Assembly: GCF_024519285.1 (NCBI RefSeq)
Contig: NZ_JAMZCY010000011.1
Span: 1 to 64,000 of the forward strand
DNA from: Cohnella sp. WQ 127256
GTDB taxonomy: Bacteria > Bacillota > Bacilli > Paenibacillales > Paenibacillaceae
Direction: 5' to 3'
DNA length: 64,000 bases
Part shown: in pieces, positions 17,581 through 25,927 of the stretch
How positions within the stretch are numbered: the stretch's first letter is position 1
How the letters are laid out: each line of letters begins with the position of its first letter
Notes under the pieces: generated by a model
The model's input: only the letters and a program-made list of their open reading frames with translations
Told to the model about the DNA's origin: nothing
The model's database searches: none
Position numbers and translations under genes: made by a program

Positions 17581-19554
17581 TTAGCGCTCCCGAATCCAGA
17601 CTTGCATTTCGCCAGCTCCACGGTTAGCCCAAGCAAAATACGGTATAGCCTTGATCTTGATGGAGCTCTCACTCCGTTTCTTCGCTGTATACAATGCTGC
17701 ATTCTCATCGATTAGCTCACCACGTACCGCTTCACCGGTAATGACGGTAACACCGCCTAACTCATCCGGTTCGAAACGAGCGTCAAGTATGGCATGTTCA
17801 GGCAATGCAATATCAGGTAATATCGCACCGTTATCCACCTGCTCCAAACAATACACGACCGGACCACGCTGCAGTGCCACCTTACCCGCATTCACACGCA
17901 CGTTCGGATTCGCATATATGCGCTTGACCGGCATAGGGAGAACGATCTGTACAACATCCCCGGTTTTCCATTCGCGATTAATCGTTACATAACCGTTATG
18001 AAGGTTTGCTTCTACTTGCACATCTTGTCCATTCACATGCACAGTTGCGTCCTCACACCAGCCCGGAACCCGTACGGCCACCGCAAATTGTCCTGGACGA
18101 TCTGGAGTTACAGTAAGCTCAATCGTCTCATCCCAAGGGAAATTCGTTTGCTGCGACAAGTGAACAGAACGTCCAGCAACCTCAATGTTCGTACCACTGC
18201 CGATGTATTGATGAACATATATCGTTTGCTCGCTTTGCGAATAAATATATCGACCGAGCGAAGCAATGAGTCTAGCAATATTCGGAGGACAGCAGGCACA
18301 ACCAAACCATTTTTGCCTAACAGGCTCAACATGCATTTTATCTGGGCGATTGCACGCATCTGGCCATACCTCAAGTGGGTTGACGTAAAAGAAGCTTCTA
18401 CCATCCAACGACATCCCACTGATTGTGCCGTTATACAATGCGCGCTCGATGACATCTGCATATTTGCCGTGCGGATCTAGATGCAGCATCCTTTGTGCCC
18501 AAAATACGAGCCCGATTGCTGCACAGGTTTCCGTATAGGCCGTATCATTCGGTAAATCATAATCGAACGAAAACGCTTCGCCGTCATGATTCGAGCCTAT
18601 CCCACCGGTAATATACATTTGCTTCTGTGTGACGTTATCCCACAATCGTTTACAGGAATCAATTAAGGTCTGATCCTGAGTGGCTGCTGCCACGTCAGTC
18701 ATGCCTGCATACATGTACACTGCACGAACAGCGTGACCTACGGCATGAAGCTGTTCGCGAACAGGCAAATGCGATTGATTATATTCATAGTTATGCTTGT
18801 ATAAATTGTAATAGCCTTCCTTAAGCAGCGACTCCCGGCCGAAGCGCTCCGCTCGCTGATCCGCTTCTAGCTTAAAGAAATGGGGTTCCTGGCCGCGCTC
18901 ATCGATAAAAAATAAACTCAGCTTCAAATACCGCTCAACGCCTGTCACCTCGTACAACCGCATCAAAGCAAGCTCGATTTCCTGATGACCGGAATAACCA
19001 CGCAGCTTGCCTACTTCAGGTCCGTATATGGAATCGATATGATCAGCGAGCTTACACACTATGTCGAGCAGCTTGACCTTGCCAGTCGTTTCGTAATAGG
19101 CTACTGCGGCTTCAATTAGATGACCTGCGCAATACGTTTCATGATTATCACGTTCATTAGTCCAACGTTTATCTGGATATTTAATTGTAAAATGCGTATT
19201 CAAGTAACCGTCGGCCTGTTGTGCTCTACCCAGAAGATCGATGGTTTCGTCGGCTAACTTCTCTAATACCAGATCGGGAGAAGTCGCAAGGCTATAGGCT
19301 ACAGCTTCCAGCCATTTGGCAACGTCGCTATCCTGAAAAATGTACCCATAGAAGTCCCCTTCCGCTTCACCAGCGGCGATGCGGAAATTCTCGATTGCAT
19401 GACTCGGTGCAGCGTCTTCAATACGGTCATTCAGCGCATCCCATTGATAAGGAATGACTTCATCCCGCACCAAATGCATATATTTAGTCCAAAATGGATC
19501 GTGTATTTTTACTTCCTTATACGATACATTCGTCAGCTTTTCTATTTTAACCAT
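17581..19554 (-). CDS. GH127 beta-L-arabinofuranosidase (copy 2)
   Basis: 657 residues, closely similar along its whole length to the other two GH127 genes of the window. Shared blocks include FWTKYMHLVRDEVIPYQWDALNDR, QDSDVAKWLEAVAY and CAGHLIEAAVAYY. The catalytic set is intact: ETC near residue 341 and CACCPPN near residue 420. No signal peptide, hence cytosolic. It directly follows the FAD dehydrogenase alpha subunit of the hydroxyproline set (57-nt gap) with ribosome site AAAGGAAC. This physical link between arabinosidase and hydroxyproline catabolism supports Hyp-linked arabinan as the substrate. Confidence 0.93.
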   Translation of the reverse strand: MVKIEKLTNVSYKEVKIHDPFWTKYMHLVRDEVIPYQWDALNDRIEDAAPSHAIENFRIAAGEAEGDFYGYIFQDSDVAKWLEAVAYSLATSPDLVLEKLADETIDLLGRAQQADGYLNTHFTIKYPDKRWTNERDNHETYCAGHLIEAAVAYYETTGKVKLLDIVCKLADHIDSIYGPEVGKLRGYSGHQEIELALMRLYEVTGVERYLKLSLFFIDERGQEPHFFKLEADQRAERFGRESLLKEGYYNLYKHNYEYNQSHLPVREQLHAVGHAVRAVYMYAGMTDVAAATQDQTLIDSCKRLWDNVTQKQMYITGGIGSNHDGEAFSFDYDLPNDTAYTETCAAIGLVFWAQRMLHLDPHGKYADVIERALYNGTISGMSLDGRSFFYVNPLEVWPDACNRPDKMHVEPVRQKWFGCACCPPNIARLIASLGRYIYSQSEQTIYVHQYIGSGTNIEVAGRSVHLSQQTNFPWDETIELTVTPDRPGQFAVAVRVPGWCEDATVHVNGQDVQVEANLHNGYVTINREWKTGDVVQIVLPMPVKRIYANPNVRVNAGKVALQRGPVVYCLEQVDNGAILPDIALPEHAILDARFEPDELGGVTVITGEAVRGELIDENAALYTAKKRSESSIKIKAIPYFAWANRGAGEMQVWIRER

Positions 19555-19610
19555 GTTCCTTTACCCCCTCGAATGTTGGTAAGCTCGCTTCGGTTGCTCG
19601 CTGGATATGG

Positions 19611-20843
19611 TCACACCCCAGCTTCATAGGTTTGCTGCCACATTCGATATATTTTGCGTCGTGCCTCAGGAATACCTGGGTGGAATTGGATCAATGCCGA
19701 AGCACGAACACGTTGTACTTCCCCTATCGCTTCCACCACTTTGCGATCGCCATCCTCACCAAGAACGCCTGCATCGCTACATATCGAGGCTGCTGCAAGC
19801 TGACCTTGTGCCATCGCCACAAGTGCGCTTTCCACACCCGTAATGTTGCCAGCTACATAAAGCCCTTCGACAGGCGTCTGCATCCGCTCGCTATGAAGCG
19901 GCAAATGACCGCCGAGCTCAGGCGTATAAATAAAAGGACAGCCAGCAACAGAGGCTAGCTCGGCCAAAGGATACAACCCGCCTGCTAGCGCAACGAAATC
20001 AACAGCTTCTTCCCTTTCGCTTCCAGCAATGATTTCCCCTTTCGCGTTCACATCCGCTAAGGTTACGGATTCCACACGATCCGTGCCATTGATCGACACT
20101 GCCGCTGTGCGTAGCTTCAATGGAATATCCCACAGCTTGATGCCGCGACGTGGAAACAAGCTAGACACGATGCCCGCCATTCCAAGTGCATATGCGATTT
20201 TGCCACCAAAGCGAAGGATTGGTGATGGTGCAAGGTGCGACAATCCCATTAGCACCTGCAAATTATTACGCGGTAAAGCAGCTTTTCCTGCTAACGGACC
20301 GCCAGGTGGAAGTACAATGCCAGCAAGCATAACGCCGCTGACAGACAGCTCGCGAGCGATAGCCATAGCCAATACGTTCACACCGATAATGAGCCCACGT
20401 TTACCTGGTTTAACATAGTGGACATTCGTCATCACCTGTGCCGCGCCGATAGACATAACTCCGGGTAGCGTCCAACCACACGTTGGCATGGGGATTTCCG
20501 CCGCGCCAGTTGCAAGCAGCACGCGAGGCGCTGTCCATGTCCCGTGCGAGGTGGACACCTCCCACAGTTGGTCGACCTTCAGCATGCCATACACCGATAC
20601 ACCGCAGCGGATGGACACACCTTGCGCTCTGTTTTTCTCGATCAGCTCATCGGCAATCCGCTTACCGACCCACCAATGCCCTTGCTCCTCGTGAAACTGT
20701 CCGAGCATACGGCCGCCAGGCTCCGGAAATTCGTCGATGACGGTCACACTCAAGCCATTATCCGCAGCAGCTGTTGCCGCCGATAAGCCTGCCGGGCCAG
20801 CACCTACAATAATTAAATCCGTCTGCTGTAGCTTCGGCTTCAT
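19611..20843 (-). CDS. FAD-dependent D-hydroxyproline dehydrogenase, alpha-type subunit
   Basis: NAD(P)/FAD-disulfide-type oxidoreductase like the alpha subunits of heteromeric D-hydroxyproline dehydrogenase, opine oxidase and dye-linked L-proline dehydrogenase. A dinucleotide motif near the N-terminus reads VGAGPAGLSAATAAADNG, a central one lies around GLIIGVNVLAMAIAREL, and a C-terminal FAD segment ends GLYVAGNITGVESALVAMAQG. In many homologues a BFD-like [2Fe-2S] domain is fused at the C-terminus; here the chain ends at 410 residues and the BFD domain is a separate upstream gene. It overlaps the [2Fe-2S] gamma gene by 4 nt (ATGA), implying a complex. Transfers electrons from the imino acid to the respiratory chain or a carrier (family knowledge). 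Confidence 0.85.
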   Translation of the reverse strand: MKPKLQQTDLIIVGAGPAGLSAATAAADNGLSVTVIDEFPEPGGRMLGQFHEEQGHWWVGKRIADELIEKNRAQGVSIRCGVSVYGMLKVDQLWEVSTSHGTWTAPRVLLATGAAEIPMPTCGWTLPGVMSIGAAQVMTNVHYVKPGKRGLIIGVNVLAMAIARELSVSGVMLAGIVLPPGGPLAGKAALPRNNLQVLMGLSHLAPSPILRFGGKIAYALGMAGIVSSLFPRRGIKLWDIPLKLRTAAVSINGTDRVESVTLADVNAKGEIIAGSEREEAVDFVALAGGLYPLAELASVAGCPFIYTPELGGHLPLHSERMQTPVEGLYVAGNITGVESALVAMAQGQLAAASICSDAGVLGEDGDRKVVEAIGEVQRVRASALIQFHPGIPEARRKIYRMWQQTYEAGV

Positions 20844-21169
20844 GGCAGCTTCCTCCCGGTAATTTCATTAGCCAATTGCTGCCCCTCGAGTACGGTCATC
20901 CCATCTTCAAGTGGTGTCAGGCAGGAACGGACGATGCCTTTGCCTTGTACGCTAAGCCGGCATTCCATGCAGTGGCCAATCGCGCAATACAGCCCGCGAG
21001 GGTTGCCCGACTCCTCGTGCTTTCGCAAAGTCCGTATACCTGCTGCCAGTAACGCGGCAGCAATCGGCTCCCCACGATAGCCGGTCAGCGGCTTCCCATT
21101 AAACGTGAAGGAAACGGTGTCCCGATTCGATTTCATTCCTAATATCGGATGCTCCTGTATCCGTTCCAT
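20840..21169 (-). CDS. [2Fe-2S] ferredoxin-like gamma subunit of the dehydrogenase
   Basis: 109 residues, resembling HcnA/SoxA-like gamma subunits of D-hydroxyproline dehydrogenase and sarcosine/opine oxidases. After a beta-grasp start (VSFTFNGKPLTGYRGEPIAAALLAAGIRTL), a plant-ferredoxin-type cysteine set is visible: Cys-x4-Cys-x2-Cys in YCAIGHCMEC, then a distal Cys in VRSC. The start codon directly abuts the upstream stop, and its downstream end overlaps the alpha gene by 4 nt, so translation is coupled on both sides. Confidence 0.87.
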   Translation of the reverse strand: MERIQEHPILGMKSNRDTVSFTFNGKPLTGYRGEPIAAALLAAGIRTLRKHEESGNPRGLYCAIGHCMECRLSVQGKGIVRSCLTPLEDGMTVLEGQQLANEITGRKLP

Positions 21170-21442
21170 TTATAATTCACCCTTTGCTAGCTGGCCGAAT
21201 GTAATTGGCCGAATGGGCGGACGGTACGATAATAATTCCGCATCGTGTGGCGAATCCGGATCTTTGTCGTGAACCCAAGCATCGACCAGCTGTCTGCACA
21301 CACGACCTTGACAGGCGCCCATCGATGCCCGCGTTTTCATTTTTAATTGACGCGAAGTGCAGCTTCCCGTCTGATAAGCCTGTTCCAATTGTTCGATCGT
21401 CACTTCTTCGCAGCGGCATATGATCAAGGAGGATGGTTTCAT
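21170..21442 (-). CDS. Stand-alone BFD-like [2Fe-2S] subunit
   Basis: 90 residues with the bacterioferredoxin-type cysteine pattern: Cys-x-Cys in ICRCEEVT and Cys-x4-Cys in GACQGRVC. In most bacterial relatives this domain is the C-terminus of the alpha subunit. In some four-subunit dye-linked proline dehydrogenases it is a separate small chain, as here. Ribosome site AAGGATC before the ATG; 12 nt after the aldehyde dehydrogenase stop. Probably the electron-relay subunit of the same FAD complex. Confidence 0.85.
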   Translation of the reverse strand: MKPSSLIICRCEEVTIEQLEQAYQTGSCTSRQLKMKTRASMGACQGRVCRQLVDAWVHDKDPDSPHDAELLSYRPPIRPITFGQLAKGEL

Positions 21443-21454
21443 AGCTGATCCTTC

Positions 21455-22894
21455 TTAGGCGTAGCTTACAGCGCAAGTTTTGATTTCGGTATAAAAATCC
21501 AAAGCCGCTTGGCCTTGCTCACGCGTATGTGAGCTAGATAGCTTCATACCGCCGAACGGCGCTTGATATTCAACACCGGCTGTTTCCTGATTGACGCGAA
21601 CCATACCGGCTTGCGCTTCGTCAAGGAAACGATGCGCATAAACGAGGTTTTGCGTAAAGAGGGAAGCACTCAGCCCGAATATTGTTCGATTGCACAAAGC
21701 GATTGTTTCGTCAAAATCACTGGCTTTCAACAACGTAACGACCGGTCCGAAAATCTCTTCCTGAATAAGCGGATGATCTACATCAACGCCTGCTGTAATA
21801 AGCGGACTAATGTAATGACCTTCCATTGCTTCTGCAGGAGATGGTCCTTCCGCGATAATTTGTGCTTGCTCGCGTGCCAACGTCACATAAGACATAACGG
21901 TTTTATACTGACTGGCCGACGCAACCGGCCCTAGATAAGCTGTAGGATCAAGTGCAGGTGCAAGCTTGATCGCCGAAACGGCTTTTTGCAACGCCTCGAC
22001 GAACGCCTCATAAATGCCATCTTCAACAATAACCCGGCTCGTCGCCGTACATTTTTGACCCGCAGAGCGGAATGCGCCACTCATGATCATCGGAATCGTT
22101 TTTTCCAGATTGGCATCATTCAATACGATTGCCGCATTTTTACCGCCCATCTCGGTTTGGTATTTAATATTACGGCGAGCGCAGATTTCTGCAACGCGCG
22201 TTCCTGTTGACGTAGATCCGGTAAAGCTGACGGCGTTTAGCGGAATTTGCTCTAGTAATACGTCACCGATTTTACTGCCTTTACCGATCACAAGGTTCAG
22301 TACGCCAGCGGGCAATTCCACAGATGCGAATATTTCAACCAGGCGACTCGCGGTAAGTGAAGCAAACTCCGCGGGTTTCCAGATAATCGTATTGCCACAA
22401 ATAAGTGCAGGCGCAATTTTCCAAATCGGTATGGCAACCGGGAAATTCCACGGTGTAATGATACCGACAACGCCTAGTGGCACCCTCTTCGTATATTGCA
22501 GGACATTAACTTCACTGGAAGGAATGACGACGCCGTTCGAGCGAACGCCTTCGGCTGCATAATAACGAAGCAAGTTTACTCCACGCATGACCTCGCCGCG
22601 CATCTCCGTAATCGGCTTACCCATTTCTAAGCTTGCTAACGTAGCAACCTCAACTAAGCGCGCTTCCAAAGCCGCAGCCATTTTGTACAAATACTCCGCT
22701 CTTGCCGCTCCAGTCAAGTGAGACCAGGAGGCGTACGCCTTGCGCGCCGCCTGCTCTGCTTGAATAACGTGAGAAGCGTCGGACAAATGTAGTACGCCAA
22801 CGTCCTCCTTCACTTTCGAAGGATTTTTGATTACAATTTCACCGGCATTCGGAGTGCTCCATTGTCCACCGATCCAGTTTTGACTGTTCACCAT
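21455..22894 (-). CDS. Aldehyde dehydrogenase, probable 2-oxoglutarate semialdehyde dehydrogenase
   Basis: Oxidises an aldehyde with NAD(P)+. The catalytic cysteine sits in FRSAGQKCTATSR and the general-base glutamate in TEMGGKN, with the cofactor loop FTGSTSTGTRVAE. 479 residues, the standard ALDH length. Given neighbours (epimerase, deaminase, dehydrogenase subunits), the substrate is most likely 2,5-dioxopentanoate, giving 2-oxoglutarate as the last step of hydroxyproline breakdown; this specificity is inferred from context. Ribosome site GGGGAGG. 42 nt downstream of the deaminase gene. Confidence 0.88.
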   Translation of the reverse strand: MVNSQNWIGGQWSTPNAGEIVIKNPSKVKEDVGVLHLSDASHVIQAEQAARKAYASWSHLTGAARAEYLYKMAAALEARLVEVATLASLEMGKPITEMRGEVMRGVNLLRYYAAEGVRSNGVVIPSSEVNVLQYTKRVPLGVVGIITPWNFPVAIPIWKIAPALICGNTIIWKPAEFASLTASRLVEIFASVELPAGVLNLVIGKGSKIGDVLLEQIPLNAVSFTGSTSTGTRVAEICARRNIKYQTEMGGKNAAIVLNDANLEKTIPMIMSGAFRSAGQKCTATSRVIVEDGIYEAFVEALQKAVSAIKLAPALDPTAYLGPVASASQYKTVMSYVTLAREQAQIIAEGPSPAEAMEGHYISPLITAGVDVDHPLIQEEIFGPVVTLLKASDFDETIALCNRTIFGLSASLFTQNLVYAHRFLDEAQAGMVRVNQETAGVEYQAPFGGMKLSSSHTREQGQAALDFYTEIKTCAVSYA

Positions 22895-22936
22895 ATTACG
22901 TACCTCCCCGTTTACTGCCGTCGAATTCAGTTCGTC

Positions 22937-23812
22937 TTATTTGTAGCTAACGGCGAAATCGTAAGCCTTCTTGATCGCTTGATAATCGGCTTCAGGCAAC
23001 GGCAATCTTGGTGGACGAGTCGGGCCTACTGGGAAATCGGCAAGTTCCATCATATATTTAATCGATTGGACAAGCTGCGGGCTTGCATCGAAGTGGAACA
23101 ACGGTAGCAGATGACGGTAAAGCTCAGAAGCTTCCTTCACTTTGCCTTGTCGTGCCAAGTTAAACAGCTCAACGCCTTCCTTCGGCAATGCGTTTGGAAC
23201 GCCAGAAATCCAACCAGTTGCGCCGAATAGCGGTCCTTCCAATGCGAGATCGTCAACGCCGATCATCACTTCAAGATTCGTTTTCGCTAAAATATCATGA
23301 ACGCGGCGGATGTCGCCTGAAAATTCTTTAACAGCCACGATGTTTTCGAACTTCGACAGCTTAGCAAGAAAATCCGGCGTTAAGTCAATTTTGTAGTCAT
23401 GTGGATTGTTGTATGCGACGATCGGAAGTCCAACCGTATTCAATGCTTCATAATGGGCGATAACTTCGTGTTCCAATGGTTTGTAGTTGATCGGCGGAAG
23501 CGCCATAACACCTGCTGCACCTGCTTCTTTCGCATGGCGAACCCAAGCAACCGCTTGTTGTGTAGAAGGTGCCGCGGAGCCGACAACAACTGGCACACGA
23601 CCAGCTGCTGCTGCAATTACTGTTTCTACGACTTTCGCGCGCTCTTCGTTGGACATTGTCGCGTATTCTCCAAGGGAGCCTGTCGGAACGAGACCGTTCA
23701 CGCCATTCGAGATCAAAAATTCGCAAAGCTCAGTCAAACGTTTGTAATCTACCTCATAAGAATCTGTAAAAGGTGTAACGATTGCGACATAAACGCCTTC
23801 AAAACGTGCCAT
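22937..23812 (-). CDS. DapA-family pyrroline-4-hydroxy-2-carboxylate deaminase
   Basis: Class I aldolase fold of the DHDPS/NAL family, 291 residues. The Schiff-base lysine is in IVAVKEFSGDIRR and the catalytic tyrosine in IVAYNNPHDY. In hydroxyproline pathways a DapA homologue deaminates and dehydrates 1-pyrroline-4-hydroxy-2-carboxylate to 2-oxoglutarate semialdehyde. Placement between the racemase-family genes and the aldehyde dehydrogenase fits that job better than lysine biosynthesis or sialic acid catabolism. Ribosome site GAGGGGCAA before the ATG. Confidence 0.85.
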   Translation of the reverse strand: MARFEGVYVAIVTPFTDSYEVDYKRLTELCEFLISNGVNGLVPTGSLGEYATMSNEERAKVVETVIAAAAGRVPVVVGSAAPSTQQAVAWVRHAKEAGAAGVMALPPINYKPLEHEVIAHYEALNTVGLPIVAYNNPHDYKIDLTPDFLAKLSKFENIVAVKEFSGDIRRVHDILAKTNLEVMIGVDDLALEGPLFGATGWISGVPNALPKEGVELFNLARQGKVKEASELYRHLLPLFHFDASPQLVQSIKYMMELADFPVGPTRPPRLPLPEADYQAIKKAYDFAVSYK

Positions 23813-23866
23813 TGAAAATTGCCCCTCTCAAATTTTAGTGTCATTTATTTGTGTGAATCTTGAATG

Positions 23867-24886
23867 CTAACGTAATAAAAATCCATCAGACAACGGATCA
23901 CTAGGGTCAACCACAAAATTCATCAGTCCCAAAATAAAGGCGTTCCCGGTTAACCGAGGAATAATGGCCTTATAGCCGCCATACGTCAATTCCACCATCG
24001 CTGCGCCTGTCGTTTGCGAGCCCGCGATTCCTTCATATACGACCTCTTCGCCGATATTTAGCTTACCTCGCCTCATCAACACCGCCATATGCGCGCATGC
24101 TCCCGCTCCACCAGGTGACCGATCAAATTGCTCACCAGCGAAAACAGTTATGTTACGATAATCTGAGTCTGGCTGCATCACATTGTCCCCATCGCTAATG
24201 ACAACACCATGTACTCCAGTGATATCAGCTATGTCGGGGTGAACCAAATTGAGCTGTGAGTCGATTGCCCGTTTGATCGCCCCGCCCCATGCTTGCAAGT
24301 CCGGCAGAGCGCTTTCCGTAAGCTTGATCCCACCTAGTGCCTGCGCATCAACGAGGGCATAAAATTCTCCGCTGAAAGCAACATCTACCGTAAACTCAAC
24401 ACCATTCAGCGATATCGGAACGTCCAGGTCATGCACGAAGCTTGGTACGTTATCGAACGATACGGACTTTACTACCGAGCCATCGCAATCGGCATATGCC
24501 GTAATTCGACCTGCTGGACAATCGATCCGAATGCCTTCAGTTTGGATCGCTTCATCCAGCTGTAGCTGCCCTGTCTCGATCCAAGCGGTGACAGCAGCGA
24601 TGACACCGTGACCACTTATCGCGGGAAACCCCTCATTGTTCATGAACAATAAACCGAAATGGGCATCCTCACTCGTAGGAGACGACACAATAGCACCGGT
24701 CATGCCATGATGCCCGCGGGGCTCAGCCATCAGAAGTCGACGAACCGAATCGAAGTTTCGGTGAAAATAGACCGCTTTGGCTTGCTGTGTAGCACCTACC
24801 ATCTGCGGTATACCACCGGTAACGATTCGGAGCGGCTCGCCGCCGGAATGGGTATCTATTGCCGCTAACCATTTGTTGATTTCCAT
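23867..24886 (-). CDS. Proline racemase-family protein with atypical active site (Ser/Gly)
   Basis: 339 residues with the full proline racemase fold (IDTHSGGEPLRIVTGG; EPRGHHGMTGA). The two catalytic positions, Cys/Cys in racemases and epimerases, are Ser in AISGHGVIA (near residue 90) and Gly in DRSPGGAGAC (near residue 258). The codon is clearly GGT, so this is not a reading slip. The family subgroups I know use Cys-Cys, Ser-Cys or Cys-Thr pairs, so neither epimerase nor 3-hydroxyproline dehydratase activity can be assumed. It is followed 54 nt later by the deaminase gene. It may act on another hydroxyproline isomer or may be a non-catalytic partner. Confidence 0.8.
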   Translation of the reverse strand: MEINKWLAAIDTHSGGEPLRIVTGGIPQMVGATQQAKAVYFHRNFDSVRRLLMAEPRGHHGMTGAIVSSPTSEDAHFGLLFMNNEGFPAISGHGVIAAVTAWIETGQLQLDEAIQTEGIRIDCPAGRITAYADCDGSVVKSVSFDNVPSFVHDLDVPISLNGVEFTVDVAFSGEFYALVDAQALGGIKLTESALPDLQAWGGAIKRAIDSQLNLVHPDIADITGVHGVVISDGDNVMQPDSDYRNITVFAGEQFDRSPGGAGACAHMAVLMRRGKLNIGEEVVYEGIAGSQTTGAAMVELTYGGYKAIIPRLTGNAFILGLMNFVVDPSDPLSDGFLLR

Positions 24887-24925
24887 CGTTGCGTGCCTCC
24901 CAAGGCTAAGGTAACTTCACCCGTG

Positions 24926-25927
24926 TCATAGTAGGAAAAATCCGTCGTTCAGTGCGTCCTTTTCACGAAAGACGAACTGATGGAACCCGGTTACCCAAGC
25001 GGAACCGGATATCTGCGCGACAACGGCTGGCAAGCCGCCTACCTGGGATTCCTCCAAAACTTTTGCATAGAACATCGAACCCACAATGCTTTCATGGACG
25101 AACTCCTCGTTCATCGCCAGCTCCCCTTTGGCATATAAAGTAGCAACCTTAGCCGATGTGCCAGTGCCGCAAGGAGAACGGTCAATACCGCCAGGGGGTA
25201 CAACAACTGTGTTCCGACAGTGTGCCAACGGAGAAACTGGATCACTGTAGAATTCGATGTGCGTCAAGCCGCGGATGACTGGAATTTCCGGATGTACCAC
25301 TTCGACTTGAGCATTAACAGCATCACGAATTTGAATGGCGAGTCGGATAATATCTGAAGCTCTATTCGGCATCAAAGGTAAATTCAATGCTCGAGCGTCA
25401 ATCAAGCCGTAGAAATTGCCCCCATAAGCAATGTCGAGCGTTACCTCACCTAAACCCTCAACTTGAACCGTAACGTCCCTCCGGTACAAAAACGAAGGAA
25501 TGTTCGTAAATGTAACCTGCTTCACTTTACCGTTCTCAATATCTAGCTTCGCTTCCACGAGACCGGCAGGAGTATCAAGACGTAGCACGTTTTTGTCTAC
25601 AGGATAGATTCCTCCTTCGATGAGTGCCGTGCAAACGCCAATCGTATCGTGTCCACACATCGGCAAGTAACCGCCTGTTTCAATAAAGACGACGCCGATA
25701 TCGGCTGTCGGATCGCAGGGATCTGTAAGGATACAACCAGACATCACCTCATGCCCGCGAGGCTCAAACATTAAAGCCCGTCGGAAATCGTCGTGTTGCT
25801 CCGACATGTATACCATTTTCTCCGTCATTGTATTTCCGAATAAAGTCGGTGCGCCGCTTGTTACTGTTCGAGTCGGATTGCCGCCCGTATGAGTATCAAT
25901 CGTCGTCACCATTTTGGAAAGCTTCAA
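24926..25927 (-). CDS. 4-hydroxyproline 2-epimerase (proline racemase family)
   Basis: Interconverts trans-4-hydroxy-L-proline and cis-4-hydroxy-D-proline, the entry step of the pathway. Both catalytic cysteines are present: MCGHDTIG near residue 91 and DRSPCGTGTSA near residue 252. Length 333 is typical. Proline racemase has the same pair; context favours hydroxyproline. The start codon is TTG at 25927, preceded by AGGAGG at 7-nt spacing, and overlaps the upstream FAD gene's stop as TTGA (25924-25927), so the two are translationally coupled. Confidence 0.88.
   Translation of the reverse strand: MKLSKMVTTIDTHTGGNPTRTVTSGAPTLFGNTMTEKMVYMSEQHDDFRRALMFEPRGHEVMSGCILTDPCDPTADIGVVFIETGGYLPMCGHDTIGVCTALIEGGIYPVDKNVLRLDTPAGLVEAKLDIENGKVKQVTFTNIPSFLYRRDVTVQVEGLGEVTLDIAYGGNFYGLIDARALNLPLMPNRASDIIRLAIQIRDAVNAQVEVVHPEIPVIRGLTHIEFYSDPVSPLAHCRNTVVVPPGGIDRSPCGTGTSAKVATLYAKGELAMNEEFVHESIVGSMFYAKVLEESQVGGLPAVVAQISGSAWVTGFHQFVFREKDALNDGFFLL

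Noticed and set aside
22937..23812. Dihydrodipicolinate synthase for lysine biosynthesis
   Set aside because: The fold and Schiff-base Lys fit, but position within a hydroxyproline operon points to the deaminase of that pathway.
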